A stretch of 64,000 bases of DNA. Origin: Paraburkholderia fungorum. GTDB lineage: Bacteria > Pseudomonadota > Gammaproteobacteria > Burkholderiales > Burkholderiaceae. The notes under the pieces are model-generated. The model worked only from the letters and a program-made list of their open reading frames with translations. It was not told where the DNA came from and ran no database searches. Shown here in pieces: positions 26,158-35,442 of the stretch. Made by a program: the position numbers and the translations under genes. The stretch is taken from contig NZ_MCAS01000019.1 of the NCBI RefSeq assembly GCF_003610895.1, forward strand, positions 56,787 to 120,786, given 5' to 3'. Positions within the stretch are counted from its first letter, which is position 1. Every line of letters begins with the position of its first letter.

Positions 26158-26997
26158 ATGGCGAAGCAACCCGAACTCGACGATTTCCGTGTGCCGTATT
26201 TCGACGACGGCAAGAAGAGCAGCAAATTCTCGCTCGACGCTTTCGACCCTGCCGCGAAGCCTTTTTCGAGTGGTTCGAAAGATGCGGACCGGGCGCGTTT
26301 GTCGGAGATCGGTGCGATTCTCGACACGCAGCAGGAGTGCCTGCACGCGCAGCAGAAACGCCGGGTATTGCTGGTGTTGCAAGGCATGGACACGAGCGGC
26401 AAAGATGGCACGATCCGCGCGGTGTTTCACGAAGTCGATCCGCTTGGTTTGCGTATCGTGGCGTTCAAGGCGCCGACACCTGTGGAACTGGCGCACGATT
26501 TTCTCTGGCGCGTGCATGCGCAGGCGCCCGCGGCCGGTGAGTTGACCATCTTCAACCGCAGCCACTACGAAGATTTGCTGGTACCGACCGTACTCGGCAA
26601 TCTGGATGCCGAAGCATTCGAGCAGCGCTGTGGTCATATTCGCCAATTCGAAAAACTGCTGGCCGACAGCGGCACGGCCATCGTCAAATGCATGCTGCAC
26701 ATTTCGAAAGACGAGCAGCGCGCGCGTTTGCAGGCCCGTATCGACGATCCGAACAAGCACTGGAAATTCGACGTCTCCGATCTCGAAGCGCGCAAACAGT
26801 GGGACCAGTATCAGGCGGCGTACCGCGACATGCTGGCCGTGACGTCGACCGAATACGCGCCGTGGTACGTGGTGCCCGCCGATTCGAAGACCCATCGCAA
26901 TGTGATGGTCGCCGAGCTGTTGCTGCGTACGTTCGAAGCGTTAAAGCTCGAATATCCACCCGCCAAAGAATCGCTGAAGGGCGTCAAGGTCGAATGA
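26158..26997 (+). CDS. polyphosphate kinase 2 family protein
   Basis: A 279-residue PPK2-type kinase that moves phosphate between polyphosphate and nucleotides. Walker A is LQGMDTSGKDGTIRAV near residue 78. The catalytic Walker B region is FNRSHYEDLLVPTV near residue 132. The lid region (HISKDEQRARLQARIDDPNK) and YAPWYVVPADSKTHRN complete the family pattern. The length suggests a one-domain enzyme of the class that phosphorylates AMP or ADP; the exact preference is not readable. GGAGAGTGTG precedes the ATG. It is probably expressed apart from gatCAB. Confidence 0.9.
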   Translation: MAKQPELDDFRVPYFDDGKKSSKFSLDAFDPAAKPFSSGSKDADRARLSEIGAILDTQQECLHAQQKRRVLLVLQGMDTSGKDGTIRAVFHEVDPLGLRIVAFKAPTPVELAHDFLWRVHAQAPAAGELTIFNRSHYEDLLVPTVLGNLDAEAFEQRCGHIRQFEKLLADSGTAIVKCMLHISKDEQRARLQARIDDPNKHWKFDVSDLEARKQWDQYQAAYRDMLAVTSTEYAPWYVVPADSKTHRNVMVAELLLRTFEALKLEYPPAKESLKGVKVE

Positions 26998-27061
26998 TCT
27001 TGCGCCTTCGGCCTCGTGCTCCAGAAACGTCCAGAAACGAATTGAACATAAAGGAAACGAC

Positions 27062-27841
27062 ATGTTGCGTGTGATTACCGCCAACCTGAACGGCATCCGC
27101 TCAGCGGCCAAGAAGGGATTTTTCGACTGGTTCGGCGAACAGAAAGCGGACGTGCTGTGCGTGCAGGAAATCAAATGCTCGCAAGACGATCTGACGCCGG
27201 AGTTCATGTCGCCACACGGTTTCACCGGCTATTTTCAGCATGCGGTGAAGAAGGGTTATAGCGGCGCGGGCGTCTACACGCGGCATGAGCCGGATGAAGT
27301 GGTGATCGGGTTCGGCAGCGAGGAATTCGATCCGGAAGGGCGCTATGTTGAATTGCGCTTTGGCAAACTCTCGGTGATCTCGGTGTATGTGCCGTCGGGA
27401 TCGAGCGGCGACGAACGCCAGCAGGCCAAGTTCCGCTTCATGGACGAGTTCATGCCGCATCTCGCGGAACTGGCTCAGGAGCGCGAGGTGATCGTGTGTG
27501 GCGACGTGAACATCGTCCACAAAGAGATCGACATCAAGAACTGGAAGAGCAATCAGAAGAATTCAGGCTGCCTGCCGGAAGAGCGCGAGTGGCTCACCAA
27601 ACTGTTCGACGAGGTCGGTTATGTCGACGTGTTCCGCACGCTCGATCAGCGGCCGGAACAGTACACGTGGTGGAGCAACCGCGGTCAGGCGTATGCGAAG
27701 AACGTGGGGTGGCGGATCGATTATCAGATCGCCACGTCGGGTATCGCGGGCAAGGCGAAACGCACCGACGTGTTCCGCGATATCAAGTTCAGCGACCATG
27801 CGCCGCTGACGGTCGATTACGACCACAAGCTCAAGAAGTAA
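27062..27841 (+). CDS. xth: exodeoxyribonuclease III (AP endonuclease)
   Basis: Base-excision-repair nuclease of the Xth/ExoIII family. The 259-residue protein shows MLRVITANLNGIRSA at the start, the metal Glu in VLCVQEIKCSQDDL, the catalytic VCGDVNIVHKEID, the WWSNRGQAYAKNVGWRID substrate loop, and the terminal SDHAPLTVDY His/Asp pair. An AAAGGAAACGAC ribosome site precedes the ATG. It is convergent with the M48 gene, only three bases apart. Confidence 0.95.
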   Translation: MLRVITANLNGIRSAAKKGFFDWFGEQKADVLCVQEIKCSQDDLTPEFMSPHGFTGYFQHAVKKGYSGAGVYTRHEPDEVVIGFGSEEFDPEGRYVELRFGKLSVISVYVPSGSSGDERQQAKFRFMDEFMPHLAELAQEREVIVCGDVNIVHKEIDIKNWKSNQKNSGCLPEEREWLTKLFDEVGYVDVFRTLDQRPEQYTWWSNRGQAYAKNVGWRIDYQIATSGIAGKAKRTDVFRDIKFSDHAPLTVDYDHKLKK

Positions 27842-27844
27842 GCA

Positions 27845-29134
27845 TCAATCCGTGAGCGGTTTGCGGCGCGGGCGGCCCATGCCGGCGTAGTCCGGCAGCG
27901 CATCCACGCTCTTGCCGATTGCCTTTGCATAGAGCGGCAGCATATCCGGCAGGCGCTTGATGATGTCCTGGCGCCGCGCCGGCGTGTACGGATGCACGTA
28001 GATAAAGCCCTGATCGCGGTTGCTGCGTGTCGCCGTAGCCAGTTTGTCCCATAGCGTGACCGCGGCGCGCGGATCGAAACCGGCGCGCGAGGCAATATCG
28101 CTGCCGATCACGTCGGCCTCGGTTTCGTCGGTGGGCTCGTACTTCATCTCCAGCAGGCGCGAGCCGATGCCGAGCGGCGCCGCGCCCAGATCGGCAAGCC
28201 CGAACAGCTGCGGGATCGTGCCGGATGAATCGAGCTGGCTCGCCTGCAGTTCGCCGAGCCGCTCGCGCGCATGCTCGCGCAGCGCGTGCGCGATCTCGTG
28301 ACCAATCAGCATGCCGAGTTCGTTGTCGTTCAGACGCACGCGATCGAGCAGGCCGCTGTACACGACGATCTTGCCGCCCGGCAGGCAGTACATGCGGATA
28401 TCGGGCGAACGCACCACCGCCAGATCCCACTTCCAGCCCTTCGCCCGCTCGTTCCACTTCAACGAGTAGGGAATCAGCTTGTCGACGATCGAACGCACCC
28501 GCGTGACGTGAGCGTCGTTGTCGCCATAGAGACTGTTCGCGTGCTGGGCGCCATACACGATCTCGTTGAATTCCTGAGCGGCTTGCGCCTCGAGCATGGG
28601 CGACGGGATCAGGTTGCGAAACACGAGGTAGCCGCCGTAGCGCAACTGTGTGTTCGGCGCACTGTAAGTTGGGGGCGTGGGGACGTTGGAGTTTGCGGCG
28701 GGCGTGGACGTGGCCGTAGGCGCTTTCGCTGCGGTAGCCGGTGCCGGCGTCGCCGCGGGCGTTTTTGCCGTAACCGGCGCGGGGGGCGACGGCTGCGTGG
28801 AAGCCGGCGGCGTGGCGGCTGCGGGCGCGCTGCCGGCGGTCGTGGCGTTGTTCGCGCCCGGTGCCGTCGATGTGGCGCTTTCGGGACTCGCCGCGCCGAC
28901 TGCCGATTTTGCGGCAGGGACCGCTGCGGGTGCGGGCGTTGGCGTTGATGACGGCGCGCTGGCGCCGGCCGCCGGCAGGGTCGTGGCGTACGCGCTCAGC
29001 GGCGCACCGAACATGAGGTTCGCGCAACCGAGCGCCAGGGCCATACGCCGCACCGCGAGGCTAGCCTTGGGCGAAGTCACCCCGGTGGTATCCGAATTCC
29101 TGCGCACCACGCGCTTCAGCAGGAGCGCTGTCAC
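27845..29134 (-). CDS. M48-family exported metalloprotease
   Basis: A 429-residue predicted periplasmic zinc protease. The first 50 residues contain a signal-like hydrophobic stretch (MALALGCANLMFGAPLSAYA). Residues about 55-150 are an Ala/Thr/Pro-rich low-complexity linker. The M48 domain follows, with zinc motif MLIGHEIAHALREHARE and the Glu ligand in DETEADVIGSDIA. It resembles the BepA/LoiP quality-control proteases. I place the start at a GTG (29134) that overlaps the upstream transporter stop as GTGA and has TGGAG nine bases before. The open frame runs on to 29200, inside the transporter gene. Confidence 0.85.
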   Translation of the reverse strand: MTALLLKRVVRRNSDTTGVTSPKASLAVRRMALALGCANLMFGAPLSAYATTLPAAGASAPSSTPTPAPAAVPAAKSAVGAASPESATSTAPGANNATTAGSAPAAATPPASTQPSPPAPVTAKTPAATPAPATAAKAPTATSTPAANSNVPTPPTYSAPNTQLRYGGYLVFRNLIPSPMLEAQAAQEFNEIVYGAQHANSLYGDNDAHVTRVRSIVDKLIPYSLKWNERAKGWKWDLAVVRSPDIRMYCLPGGKIVVYSGLLDRVRLNDNELGMLIGHEIAHALREHARERLGELQASQLDSSGTIPQLFGLADLGAAPLGIGSRLLEMKYEPTDETEADVIGSDIASRAGFDPRAAVTLWDKLATATRSNRDQGFIYVHPYTPARRQDIIKRLPDMLPLYAKAIGKSVDALPDYAGMGRPRRKPLTD

Positions 29135-30525
29135 GACCGGGTTCTCCAGGGCGCGATGCGCAGCAGAAGCAGCATGCCGGGTAGCGCCAGTGCGGTACAC
29201 ACGATGAAGTAGTCGAACCAGCCGATCCGCGCGACTACATAGCCGCTTGCCGCCGAGGCCAACGTGCGCGGCACCGAGGCCAGGCTCGTGAAGAGCGCGA
29301 ACTGCGTGGCGGTGTAGCGCGGGTCGGTGGTGCTGGCAATGTAAGCGGTGAAGGCCGCCATCGTCAGACCGGTCGCGAAGGTTTCCAGCCCGTAGACCAG
29401 CGCCAGCGCGACGGAGCGCGGATCGAGCTGCACAGTCCAGTCGACGCCGACTAGCGCGAGCAGCTTTGAAGTGCCCTGGCTCAGCCAGACGGCGATGTCA
29501 TAAATCGCGGTAAGACCAGGCGAGGCCGGGCCAAGATGCGCAAGCCAGGCGAAGCCGAGTGTCGACACCATCTGCAGGATGCCGAAGATCCACAGTCCAC
29601 GGCCAATGCCGATTTTCATCAGCCAGATCCCGCCGACGATCCCGCCCGCGAGACTTGCACCGAACGCGGTGGTCTTGGCGATCACGCCGATCTGCGTGCG
29701 CGAATAGCCGATGTCGAGAAAGAACGACGTGGACAGCGTGGTCGCCATCGTGTCGCCGAGTTTGTAAAGAAAGATGAAGCCGAGCACGAACAGCGCACCG
29801 CGCCAGCCGTCGCGTTGAATGAACTCGTGGAATGGCTCGATGATCGCGTCGCGCAGATTCTTCGGGGGTGTACCGTGCACTTCGGGCTCGCGCACCACCA
29901 GTGTCATGATCATGCCAGGCACCATGAATGCCGCCGTGACGATAAAAACGGTGGTCCACGGCAGGTGGTCGGACAGGATCAGCGCCAGCGAACCCGGCAC
30001 CAGCGCGGCAATCTTGTACGCGTTCACGTGTACCGCATTGCCGAGGCCTTGCTGGGTGTCGCTCAGCAGCTCGCGCCGGTAGGCGTCGATCGAGATGTCC
30101 TGGCTCGCGCCGAAGAACGCGACCAGCGCGGTCAACGCGGCCACCGTCCAGATCGAATCGCGCGGCGACACGAAACCCAAAGTCGCAATCGCGCCCGCGA
30201 CCAGAATCTGCGTGACCAGCATCCAGCCGCGCCGTCTGCCCGGACGCCAGCCCGGCAAACGCGGCACGTAGCGGTCCATCAGCGGCGCCCAGACGAATTT
30301 CCAGGTGTAGGGGAACTGGATCAGCGCAAAAAGGCCGATTTCCTTCAGATTGACGCCTTCGGAGCGTAACCACGCCTGCACCAGATAGACGAGCGTGAAC
30401 AGCGGCAGTCCCGACGTAAAGCCGAGAAAGACGCAGATCAGCATGCGCGTATTCAGGAACGCGCGCCAGCCGGGATGTTCTTCGTGAGCGGTAAGTGCAG
30501 GCGCCTCGTGCGGCGGGTTCGACAT
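29131..30525 (-). CDS. ampG: AmpG-like muropeptide MFS transporter
   Basis: A 464-residue major-facilitator protein of the AmpG type, which imports anhydro-muropeptides for wall recycling. About 12-14 hydrophobic segments are present. AmpG-type motifs include LGFTSGLPLFTLVYLVQAWL near residue 34 and the SQDISIDAYRRELL loop. AmpG orthologues feed AmpD/NagZ recycling, but no recycling genes adjoin. Its stop overlaps the M48 protease start, so both are made from one transcript. metW lies 14 bases upstream. Confidence 0.86.
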   Translation of the reverse strand: MSNPPHEAPALTAHEEHPGWRAFLNTRMLICVFLGFTSGLPLFTLVYLVQAWLRSEGVNLKEIGLFALIQFPYTWKFVWAPLMDRYVPRLPGWRPGRRRGWMLVTQILVAGAIATLGFVSPRDSIWTVAALTALVAFFGASQDISIDAYRRELLSDTQQGLGNAVHVNAYKIAALVPGSLALILSDHLPWTTVFIVTAAFMVPGMIMTLVVREPEVHGTPPKNLRDAIIEPFHEFIQRDGWRGALFVLGFIFLYKLGDTMATTLSTSFFLDIGYSRTQIGVIAKTTAFGASLAGGIVGGIWLMKIGIGRGLWIFGILQMVSTLGFAWLAHLGPASPGLTAIYDIAVWLSQGTSKLLALVGVDWTVQLDPRSVALALVYGLETFATGLTMAAFTAYIASTTDPRYTATQFALFTSLASVPRTLASAASGYVVARIGWFDYFIVCTALALPGMLLLLRIAPWRTRS

Positions 30526-30539
30526 GTGAATAAGTGGTG

Positions 30540-31148
30540 TTAGCTTTTCTTGACGCGATAGACCGCAAGACTACCACGCCAGTTCACCCCCCATCGCACC
30601 ACCTGGCCGTCGTGGAGCACCACGCGGTCGAGAATTTCGATGCCGACTTCCGGCGCCAGCGCCTCGAAATCCTTGATGGTCAGCACCCGCACGTTCGGCG
30701 TGTTGTGCCACTGGTAAGGCAGTGACTTCGAAACCGGCATGCGGCCTTTCAGTACGGACAGCCGGTGCGCCCAGTAACCGAAGTTCGGGAACGAGACGAT
30801 GCATTCCTTGCCCACCCGCACCGTCTCGCGCAGGATCGCGGCCGTTTGATGGATGGTCTGCAGCGTCTGCGACAAAACCGCGAAATCGAAGCTGCGATCT
30901 TCGAACAGACGCAGGCCGTCTTCCAGATTCTGCTGGATCACGTTGACGCCGTTCTGCGTCGACGCCAATACGCCGGCGTCGTTGATTTCGATGCCGTAGC
31001 CCTGCACGTCCAGTTCTTCGGTCAGGAGCGACAGCAACGAGCCGTCGCCGCAGCCCAGATCGAGCACGGTGGCGCGCGGTTCAACCCAGCGGGCGATCGC
31101 GCGGAAGTCCGGGCGCAGCGCCAGATAATCGAGTGCTCGCTGGTTCAT
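30540..31148 (-). CDS. metW: methionine biosynthesis protein MetW
   Basis: A 202-residue SAM-methyltransferase-fold protein that acts with MetX. The motif VLDLGCGDGSLLSLL is near residue 29, followed by GIEIND and FDFAVLSQTLQ. The start overlaps the metX stop (ATGA), giving the metX-metW pair common in proteobacteria. Its biochemical role is not fully settled, although it is needed for full MetX activity in some species. Confidence 0.94.
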   Translation of the reverse strand: MNQRALDYLALRPDFRAIARWVEPRATVLDLGCGDGSLLSLLTEELDVQGYGIEINDAGVLASTQNGVNVIQQNLEDGLRLFEDRSFDFAVLSQTLQTIHQTAAILRETVRVGKECIVSFPNFGYWAHRLSVLKGRMPVSKSLPYQWHNTPNVRVLTIKDFEALAPEVGIEILDRVVLHDGQVVRWGVNWRGSLAVYRVKKS

Positions 31149-32290
31149 GCGTTCACCTCGTTCGCAATACGTTCGTAATAGGCGCGCATCAGGTTGTGAT
31201 AGCGCGCGTCGTCGAGCAGGAAGGCGTCGTGGCCGTGCGGTGCGTCGATTTCCGCGTAGGTCACGGTGCGTTTGTGGTCGAGCAGCGCCTTCACCAGTTC
31301 GCGCGAGCGGGCCGGCGCGAACCGCCAGTCGGTCGAGAAACTGGCGATCAGGTATTTCGCCGTGGTGTGCGCGACGGCGGCGGTCAGATCGCCGTCGAAG
31401 GCCTTGGCCGGATCGAAATAGTCGAGCGCGCGGGTAATCAGCAGGTAGGTGTTCGCGTCGAAGTAATCGGCGAATTTGTCGCCTTGGTAGCGCAGATACG
31501 ATTCCACTTCGAATTCGACGTCGAAGTTGAAGTTGTACGCGTCCACGGCGCCTTCCGCGCGGCGCAGGGAGCGGCCGAATTTCTCGGCCATGTCATCGTC
31601 CGAGAGATATGTGATGTGGCCGATCATGCGCGCGACGCGCAAGCCGCGCTTCGGCTTCACGTTGTGCGCGTAGTAATTGCCGCCGTGGAAGTCGGGGTCC
31701 GACAGGATCGCCGAGCGCGCCACTTCGTTGAACGCGATGTTCTGCGCGGACAGCTTCGGGGTGGACGCAACAACGATGCAATGGCCCACGCGCTCCGGGT
31801 ACATCATGCTCCACGCGAGCGCCTGCATGCCGCCGAGGCTGCCGCCCATCACCGCCGCGAAGCGCGTGATGCCGAACTCATCGGCGACGCGCGCCTGGGC
31901 GTTCACCCAGTCTTCCACCGTGACGACAGGAAAGCTCGCGCCGTACGGATTGCCGGTGGCCGGATCGATACTCATCGGTCCGGTCGAGCCGAAGCACGAA
32001 CCCAGGTTGTTCACGCCGATCACGAAGAACCTGTTGGTGTCGAGCGGCTTGCCCGGCCCGACCATGTTGTCCCACCAGCCGATGTCCTTCGGATTGTCCG
32101 CGTACACGCCCGCCACGTGATGAGAGGCGTTGAGCGCGTGGCACACCAGCACGGCATTGCTGCGCGCGGCGTTGAGTGTGCCGTAGGTCTCGACCATCAG
32201 GTCGTAACCGGCCAGCGAGCTGCCGTTCTGCATGAGCAGCGGCTCGGTGAAATGCATTTTTTGGGGAGCGACGATACCGATCGATTCCAT
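31145..32290 (-). CDS. metX: homoserine O-acyltransferase MetX
   Basis: Acylates homoserine at the entry to methionine synthesis. The 381-residue alpha/beta-hydrolase protein has the nucleophile elbow AVMGGSLGGMQALAW (Ser near 147), the Asp region SFSTDWRFAPARS, and the His in DAPHGHDAFLL. The family includes acetyl- and succinyl-transferases; which acyl group is used cannot be decided here. It is first of the metX-metW pair, with a 308-base upstream region. Confidence 0.94.
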   Translation of the reverse strand: MESIGIVAPQKMHFTEPLLMQNGSSLAGYDLMVETYGTLNAARSNAVLVCHALNASHHVAGVYADNPKDIGWWDNMVGPGKPLDTNRFFVIGVNNLGSCFGSTGPMSIDPATGNPYGASFPVVTVEDWVNAQARVADEFGITRFAAVMGGSLGGMQALAWSMMYPERVGHCIVVASTPKLSAQNIAFNEVARSAILSDPDFHGGNYYAHNVKPKRGLRVARMIGHITYLSDDDMAEKFGRSLRRAEGAVDAYNFNFDVEFEVESYLRYQGDKFADYFDANTYLLITRALDYFDPAKAFDGDLTAAVAHTTAKYLIASFSTDWRFAPARSRELVKALLDHKRTVTYAEIDAPHGHDAFLLDDARYHNLMRAYYERIANEVNA

Positions 32291-32598
32291 TCATTCCGCC
32301 GTTTAGCAAATACAGGGCGGCTAGATTGGCGTCGGCGAGGCACGGAGGAGAAGCGGTGTGCACGGCTGACGACCTCTTTAGCCGCATTTATAGTGAGCCC
32401 CGGGACATGTTCCCGGCAGCTCGCGCGCCCGCAATCGAGTCAGCAAATCGGCGCGTGATACTACGTGTACAGCGTGTTCAAAGTGCTCTGGACAGCGGTC
32501 TCTGGTGTTTCGGCGAGCCGCGGTCAGGCGCAAAGTATAGCGGAAAATTTCATGCGGCAGCGTCGCGGGCGCCGCTGCGAGTTCGCGCACCGCGCGGA
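32291..32598 (-). promoter_or_regulatory. metX upstream region
   Basis: A 308-base noncoding region reading toward metX on the minus strand. It contains a TATAAA -10-like element and, just upstream of it, the dyad CCGGGA-ACATG-TCCCGG at 32399-32415. No known SAM riboswitch pattern was recognised. Confidence 0.4.
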
Positions 32599-33297
32599 CT
32601 ACTGAAGAATCAGGAGCAGTTGGGCGTCCGCATGTTCGGCGGGGGGACGTGCAAAGCCGCTGCGCACATAGCGATGCCAGCGGCCGATGATGTAGCTCAG
32701 CAGCAAGCTTGCGCGGATCGCGGGATCGTAGCCGGCGGGCAGCGCAGCTGTATGCGCTTTGGTGCTCGGGCTGGCGTTTTCGCCGGTACTTGCGTTTGCT
32801 TCCAGTTGAGCCACGCGCAAACACTGCTTCAACGATGCCTCGACCCGCTCCAGCATCTGATTGACCCGCTCGGTCAGCCGTTCGTGCTCGCCGACGAGCG
32901 CCTCGCAGGTCAGCACGCGCGTCATGCCGGGATTCTTCGCGGGGAAGTTGAGCAGCATCAGCGCAATTGCGCGGGCTTGCAGCACGCCGTTGCTTTCCTT
33001 GTCGGCGATCTGGTTGATCAGGCCGAAGATGGTCTGCTCGATGAACTCGATGAGCCCCTCGAACATTTGCGCCTTGCTGGCGAAATGGCGATACAGCGCG
33101 GCTTCCGAGACGCCGAGCCGCGCGGCCAGCGCCGCTGTGGTGATTTTTTCGCTTTTCGGTGCCTCCAGCATCGCGGCAAGCGTCTGCAGGATGTGCACGC
33201 GGCGCTCGCCCGGCTTCAGGCGCGGCGCGCGCGCGGCGGCCGGCTGCGCGGGTTCGTCTTCGGCTACGGCTTCGTCAGGCTTGTCGATCGGCTGCAT
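32599..33297 (-). CDS. slmA: nucleoid occlusion factor SlmA (TetR family)
   Basis: DNA-binding inhibitor of FtsZ assembly over the nucleoid. The 232-residue protein has a basic, Ala/Pro-rich N-terminus, then the helix-turn-helix ITTAALAARLGVSEAALYRH and the SlmA-specific continuation FASKAQMFEGLIEFIEQTIF. The family C-terminus YIIGRWHRYVRSGF is present. The ATG at 33297 is chosen; the upstream frame runs into the nucleotidase gene. It overlaps the 3' end of the nucleotidase gene by 34 bases, so the two are probably co-transcribed. Confidence 0.92.
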   Translation of the reverse strand: MQPIDKPDEAVAEDEPAQPAAARAPRLKPGERRVHILQTLAAMLEAPKSEKITTAALAARLGVSEAALYRHFASKAQMFEGLIEFIEQTIFGLINQIADKESNGVLQARAIALMLLNFPAKNPGMTRVLTCEALVGEHERLTERVNQMLERVEASLKQCLRVAQLEANASTGENASPSTKAHTAALPAGYDPAIRASLLLSYIIGRWHRYVRSGFARPPAEHADAQLLLILQ

Positions 33298-34067
33298 GGC
33301 TGTCGTCCCGTCTGCTGTCCCTTCAATCGAACCGAGCGGGTGCCCAGTCGTAGCGATTTTAACGAACGAATGCAGCGATCGACATAGTGCGGTCGGCCGG
33401 TGCCCGGCAAACGCGTCGGGATGCCGTCCGCGTGCGGTTTGCGCGGCAGATGGCCAGTGATCCACACGGTGCGGATGCCGAGCTGCCGGTAGTTCTTCAG
33501 ATGCGAGCGCGTGTCTTCCACGAGGATCACGTCCTTGAGCGAAACGCGCGCGTCGCGCATTGCCTTACGCAGCATTGCGTGGTCGGGTTTGGCGCGCCAG
33601 TTGTGGCGATCGCGCATATGTTCGATGGCGATGACCTGTTCGAACAGACGCTCGATGCGCAACTCCGCCAGGACCGCGCGCGCATAGGCCTCGGGTGCAT
33701 TGGTCAGCACGATTTTGCGGCCGGGCAGCGCGGCGACGAGCCGCGCGACACCGCGCTCGTGACGGATCATCGAGCCGAGATCGGGGAACGTGTGAACGAC
33801 CTTCAGAAAGTCGTGCGGGTCGAGCGGATGATGGCGGGCGAGGCCAAGCAGCGTCGCGCCGTAGCGTTGCGTGTAGCCGGTGCGCAGACGGTTGGCTTCG
33901 TCGATGTCGACCTGCAGCGCGTCGATGATGTATTGCGTCATGCCCTGGTTGATCGCGGGAAAGATCGCGTGCGAGGCATGATGCAGCGTGTTGTCGAGAT
34001 CGAATAGCCAGACCGGACTGCCGCCGGCGATGTGTGGGCGACGGCGTCGGGAAGTGGGGGTGCGCAT
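33264..34067 (-). CDS. HAD-family pyrimidine 5'-nucleotidase
   Basis: A 267-residue haloacid-dehalogenase hydrolase. Motif I is WLFDLDNTLHHASHAIF, motif II KIVLTNAPEAYA, and motifs III/IV RAKPDHAMLRKAM and VILVEDTRSHLKN. The pattern matches pyrimidine 5'-nucleotidases (UMP/CMP phosphatases), as expected for the partner of slmA in Burkholderiales. The start at 34067 (MRTPTSRRRRP) gives an arginine-rich head. The last 34 bases overlap slmA. Confidence 0.87.
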   Translation of the reverse strand: MRTPTSRRRRPHIAGGSPVWLFDLDNTLHHASHAIFPAINQGMTQYIIDALQVDIDEANRLRTGYTQRYGATLLGLARHHPLDPHDFLKVVHTFPDLGSMIRHERGVARLVAALPGRKIVLTNAPEAYARAVLAELRIERLFEQVIAIEHMRDRHNWRAKPDHAMLRKAMRDARVSLKDVILVEDTRSHLKNYRQLGIRTVWITGHLPRKPHADGIPTRLPGTGRPHYVDRCIRSLKSLRLGTRSVRLKGQQTGRQPCSRSTSLTKP

Positions 34068-34279
34068 GATAAGGACGCCGTTCAGGCGTAGGCAGTCGCT
34101 TCCGGCCGCGAGCGCCGACGACGGTCGGTCAGCGATGCGCAAGGCGATGGAAGCGGGGAGCGTGTTCTTGCGCCAGGGGGCGGCGAATGGTGCGCCGCCC
34201 ATGGGCGCGGCGGCGCAATTGCACGGCCCACGTGGCACACCTGACTGGCGTACCGTGTGGGCCGGGTTTGAGGCAGGAA
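34068..34279 (-). other. argB-nucleotidase gap with GC hairpin
   Basis: A 212-base gap. At 34192-34216 GCGCCGCC pairs with GGCGGCGC around a nine-base loop, downstream of argB. No T-run follows, so termination strength is uncertain. Confidence 0.4.
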
Positions 34280-35179
34280 TCAATGCGAGCGGATCATCGT
34301 GCCGAACGGCTGTTCGGTGAGAATTTCCAGCAGCACCGAGTGCTCGATGCGCCCGTCGATGATGTGTACCGAACGCACGCCGCTCTTCGCTGCATCCAGC
34401 GCCGACGAGATTTTCGGCAGCATGCCGCCGGAGATCGTGCCGTCCGCGAACAGGCCGTCGATTTCACGCGCCGACAGATCGGTCAGCAGATTGCCTTCCT
34501 TATCCATCACGCCCGGGATGTTGGTCATGATCACGAGCTTTTCGGCGTTCAGCACGACCGCCAGTTTGCCCGCGACCAGATCCGCATTAATGTTGTATGA
34601 CAGGCCGTCTTCGCCGAAGCCGATCGGCGAGATCACCGGAATGAATGCGTCGTCCTGCAGCGCTTTCACGACCGCGGGATTGATCGCCTCGACTTCGCCC
34701 ACCTGGCCGATGTCGACGTACTGGCCCGGATTATCGCGATCCGGCATCTGCATCTTGCGTGCGTGGATCAGGCCGCCGTCCTTGCCGGTCAGGCCGACCG
34801 CGTGGCCGCCGAAATGATTGATCAGCGTGACGATGTCCTGCTGCACTTCGCCGCCGAGCACCCATTCGACGACTTCCATCGTCTCTTCGTCGGTGACGCG
34901 CATGCCCTGAATGAAGGTGCCCTGCTTGCCGATTTTCTTCAGCGCCTGGTCGATTTGCGGACCGCCGCCGTGCACGATGACCGGATTGATACCGACCAGC
35001 TTCAGCAGAATCACGTCGCGCGCGAAGCCTTGCTTCAGGCGCTCTTCCGTCATGGCGTTGCCGCCGTATTTGATGACCACGGTCTTACCGTGATACTGGC
35101 GAATGTAGGGCAGCGCCTCGGCCAGGATTTCAGCCTTCAGGGTGGGCGCGATCTGCGAAAGGTCAGGAAGCTCGGACAT
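34280..35179 (-). CDS. argB: acetylglutamate kinase
   Basis: Second enzyme of arginine synthesis; phosphorylates N-acetylglutamate. The 299-residue protein has the phosphate-binding VVIKYGGNAMTEE near residue 35, VIVHGGGPQIDQAL near residue 69, the acetylglutamate site NINADLVAGKLA and the terminal GTISGGMLPKISSALDA. The ATG at 35179 (MSELPDLSQIAPTLKAE) matches the family. The N-terminal helix before the kinase core is of the type linked to arginine-sensitive hexamers, as inference. Confidence 0.96.
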   Translation of the reverse strand: MSELPDLSQIAPTLKAEILAEALPYIRQYHGKTVVIKYGGNAMTEERLKQGFARDVILLKLVGINPVIVHGGGPQIDQALKKIGKQGTFIQGMRVTDEETMEVVEWVLGGEVQQDIVTLINHFGGHAVGLTGKDGGLIHARKMQMPDRDNPGQYVDIGQVGEVEAINPAVVKALQDDAFIPVISPIGFGEDGLSYNINADLVAGKLAVVLNAEKLVIMTNIPGVMDKEGNLLTDLSAREIDGLFADGTISGGMLPKISSALDAAKSGVRSVHIIDGRIEHSVLLEILTEQPFGTMIRSH

Positions 35180-35442
35180 GGCGGCAGGCTCTGGCACGGA
35201 ACAGTTAAAACAGGGCGAATTGTACAGGACTGGCGCGCTGCAACAGGGTTTTCGATACGCTCGCCGGTGACGGGCGGCGCGGGCTTTGCGCACTGCGCAA
35301 CGGACGGGCCGAAGCGGCGGCGGACAATCAAGCTTAGCGTCGTTCAGATGGGCCGTGAATTGGCCGAACGGCCGACTGACGGCCGCGCGTGGGTCGTGGC
35401 ATTATTTACACATCCAGGCCGAAGCGAGATCATCTGGCCCTT

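Noticed and set aside
32291..32598. Known SAM riboswitch upstream of metX
   Set aside because: I could not match the conserved core of SAM-I or SAM-II classes; only a simple dyad is visible.
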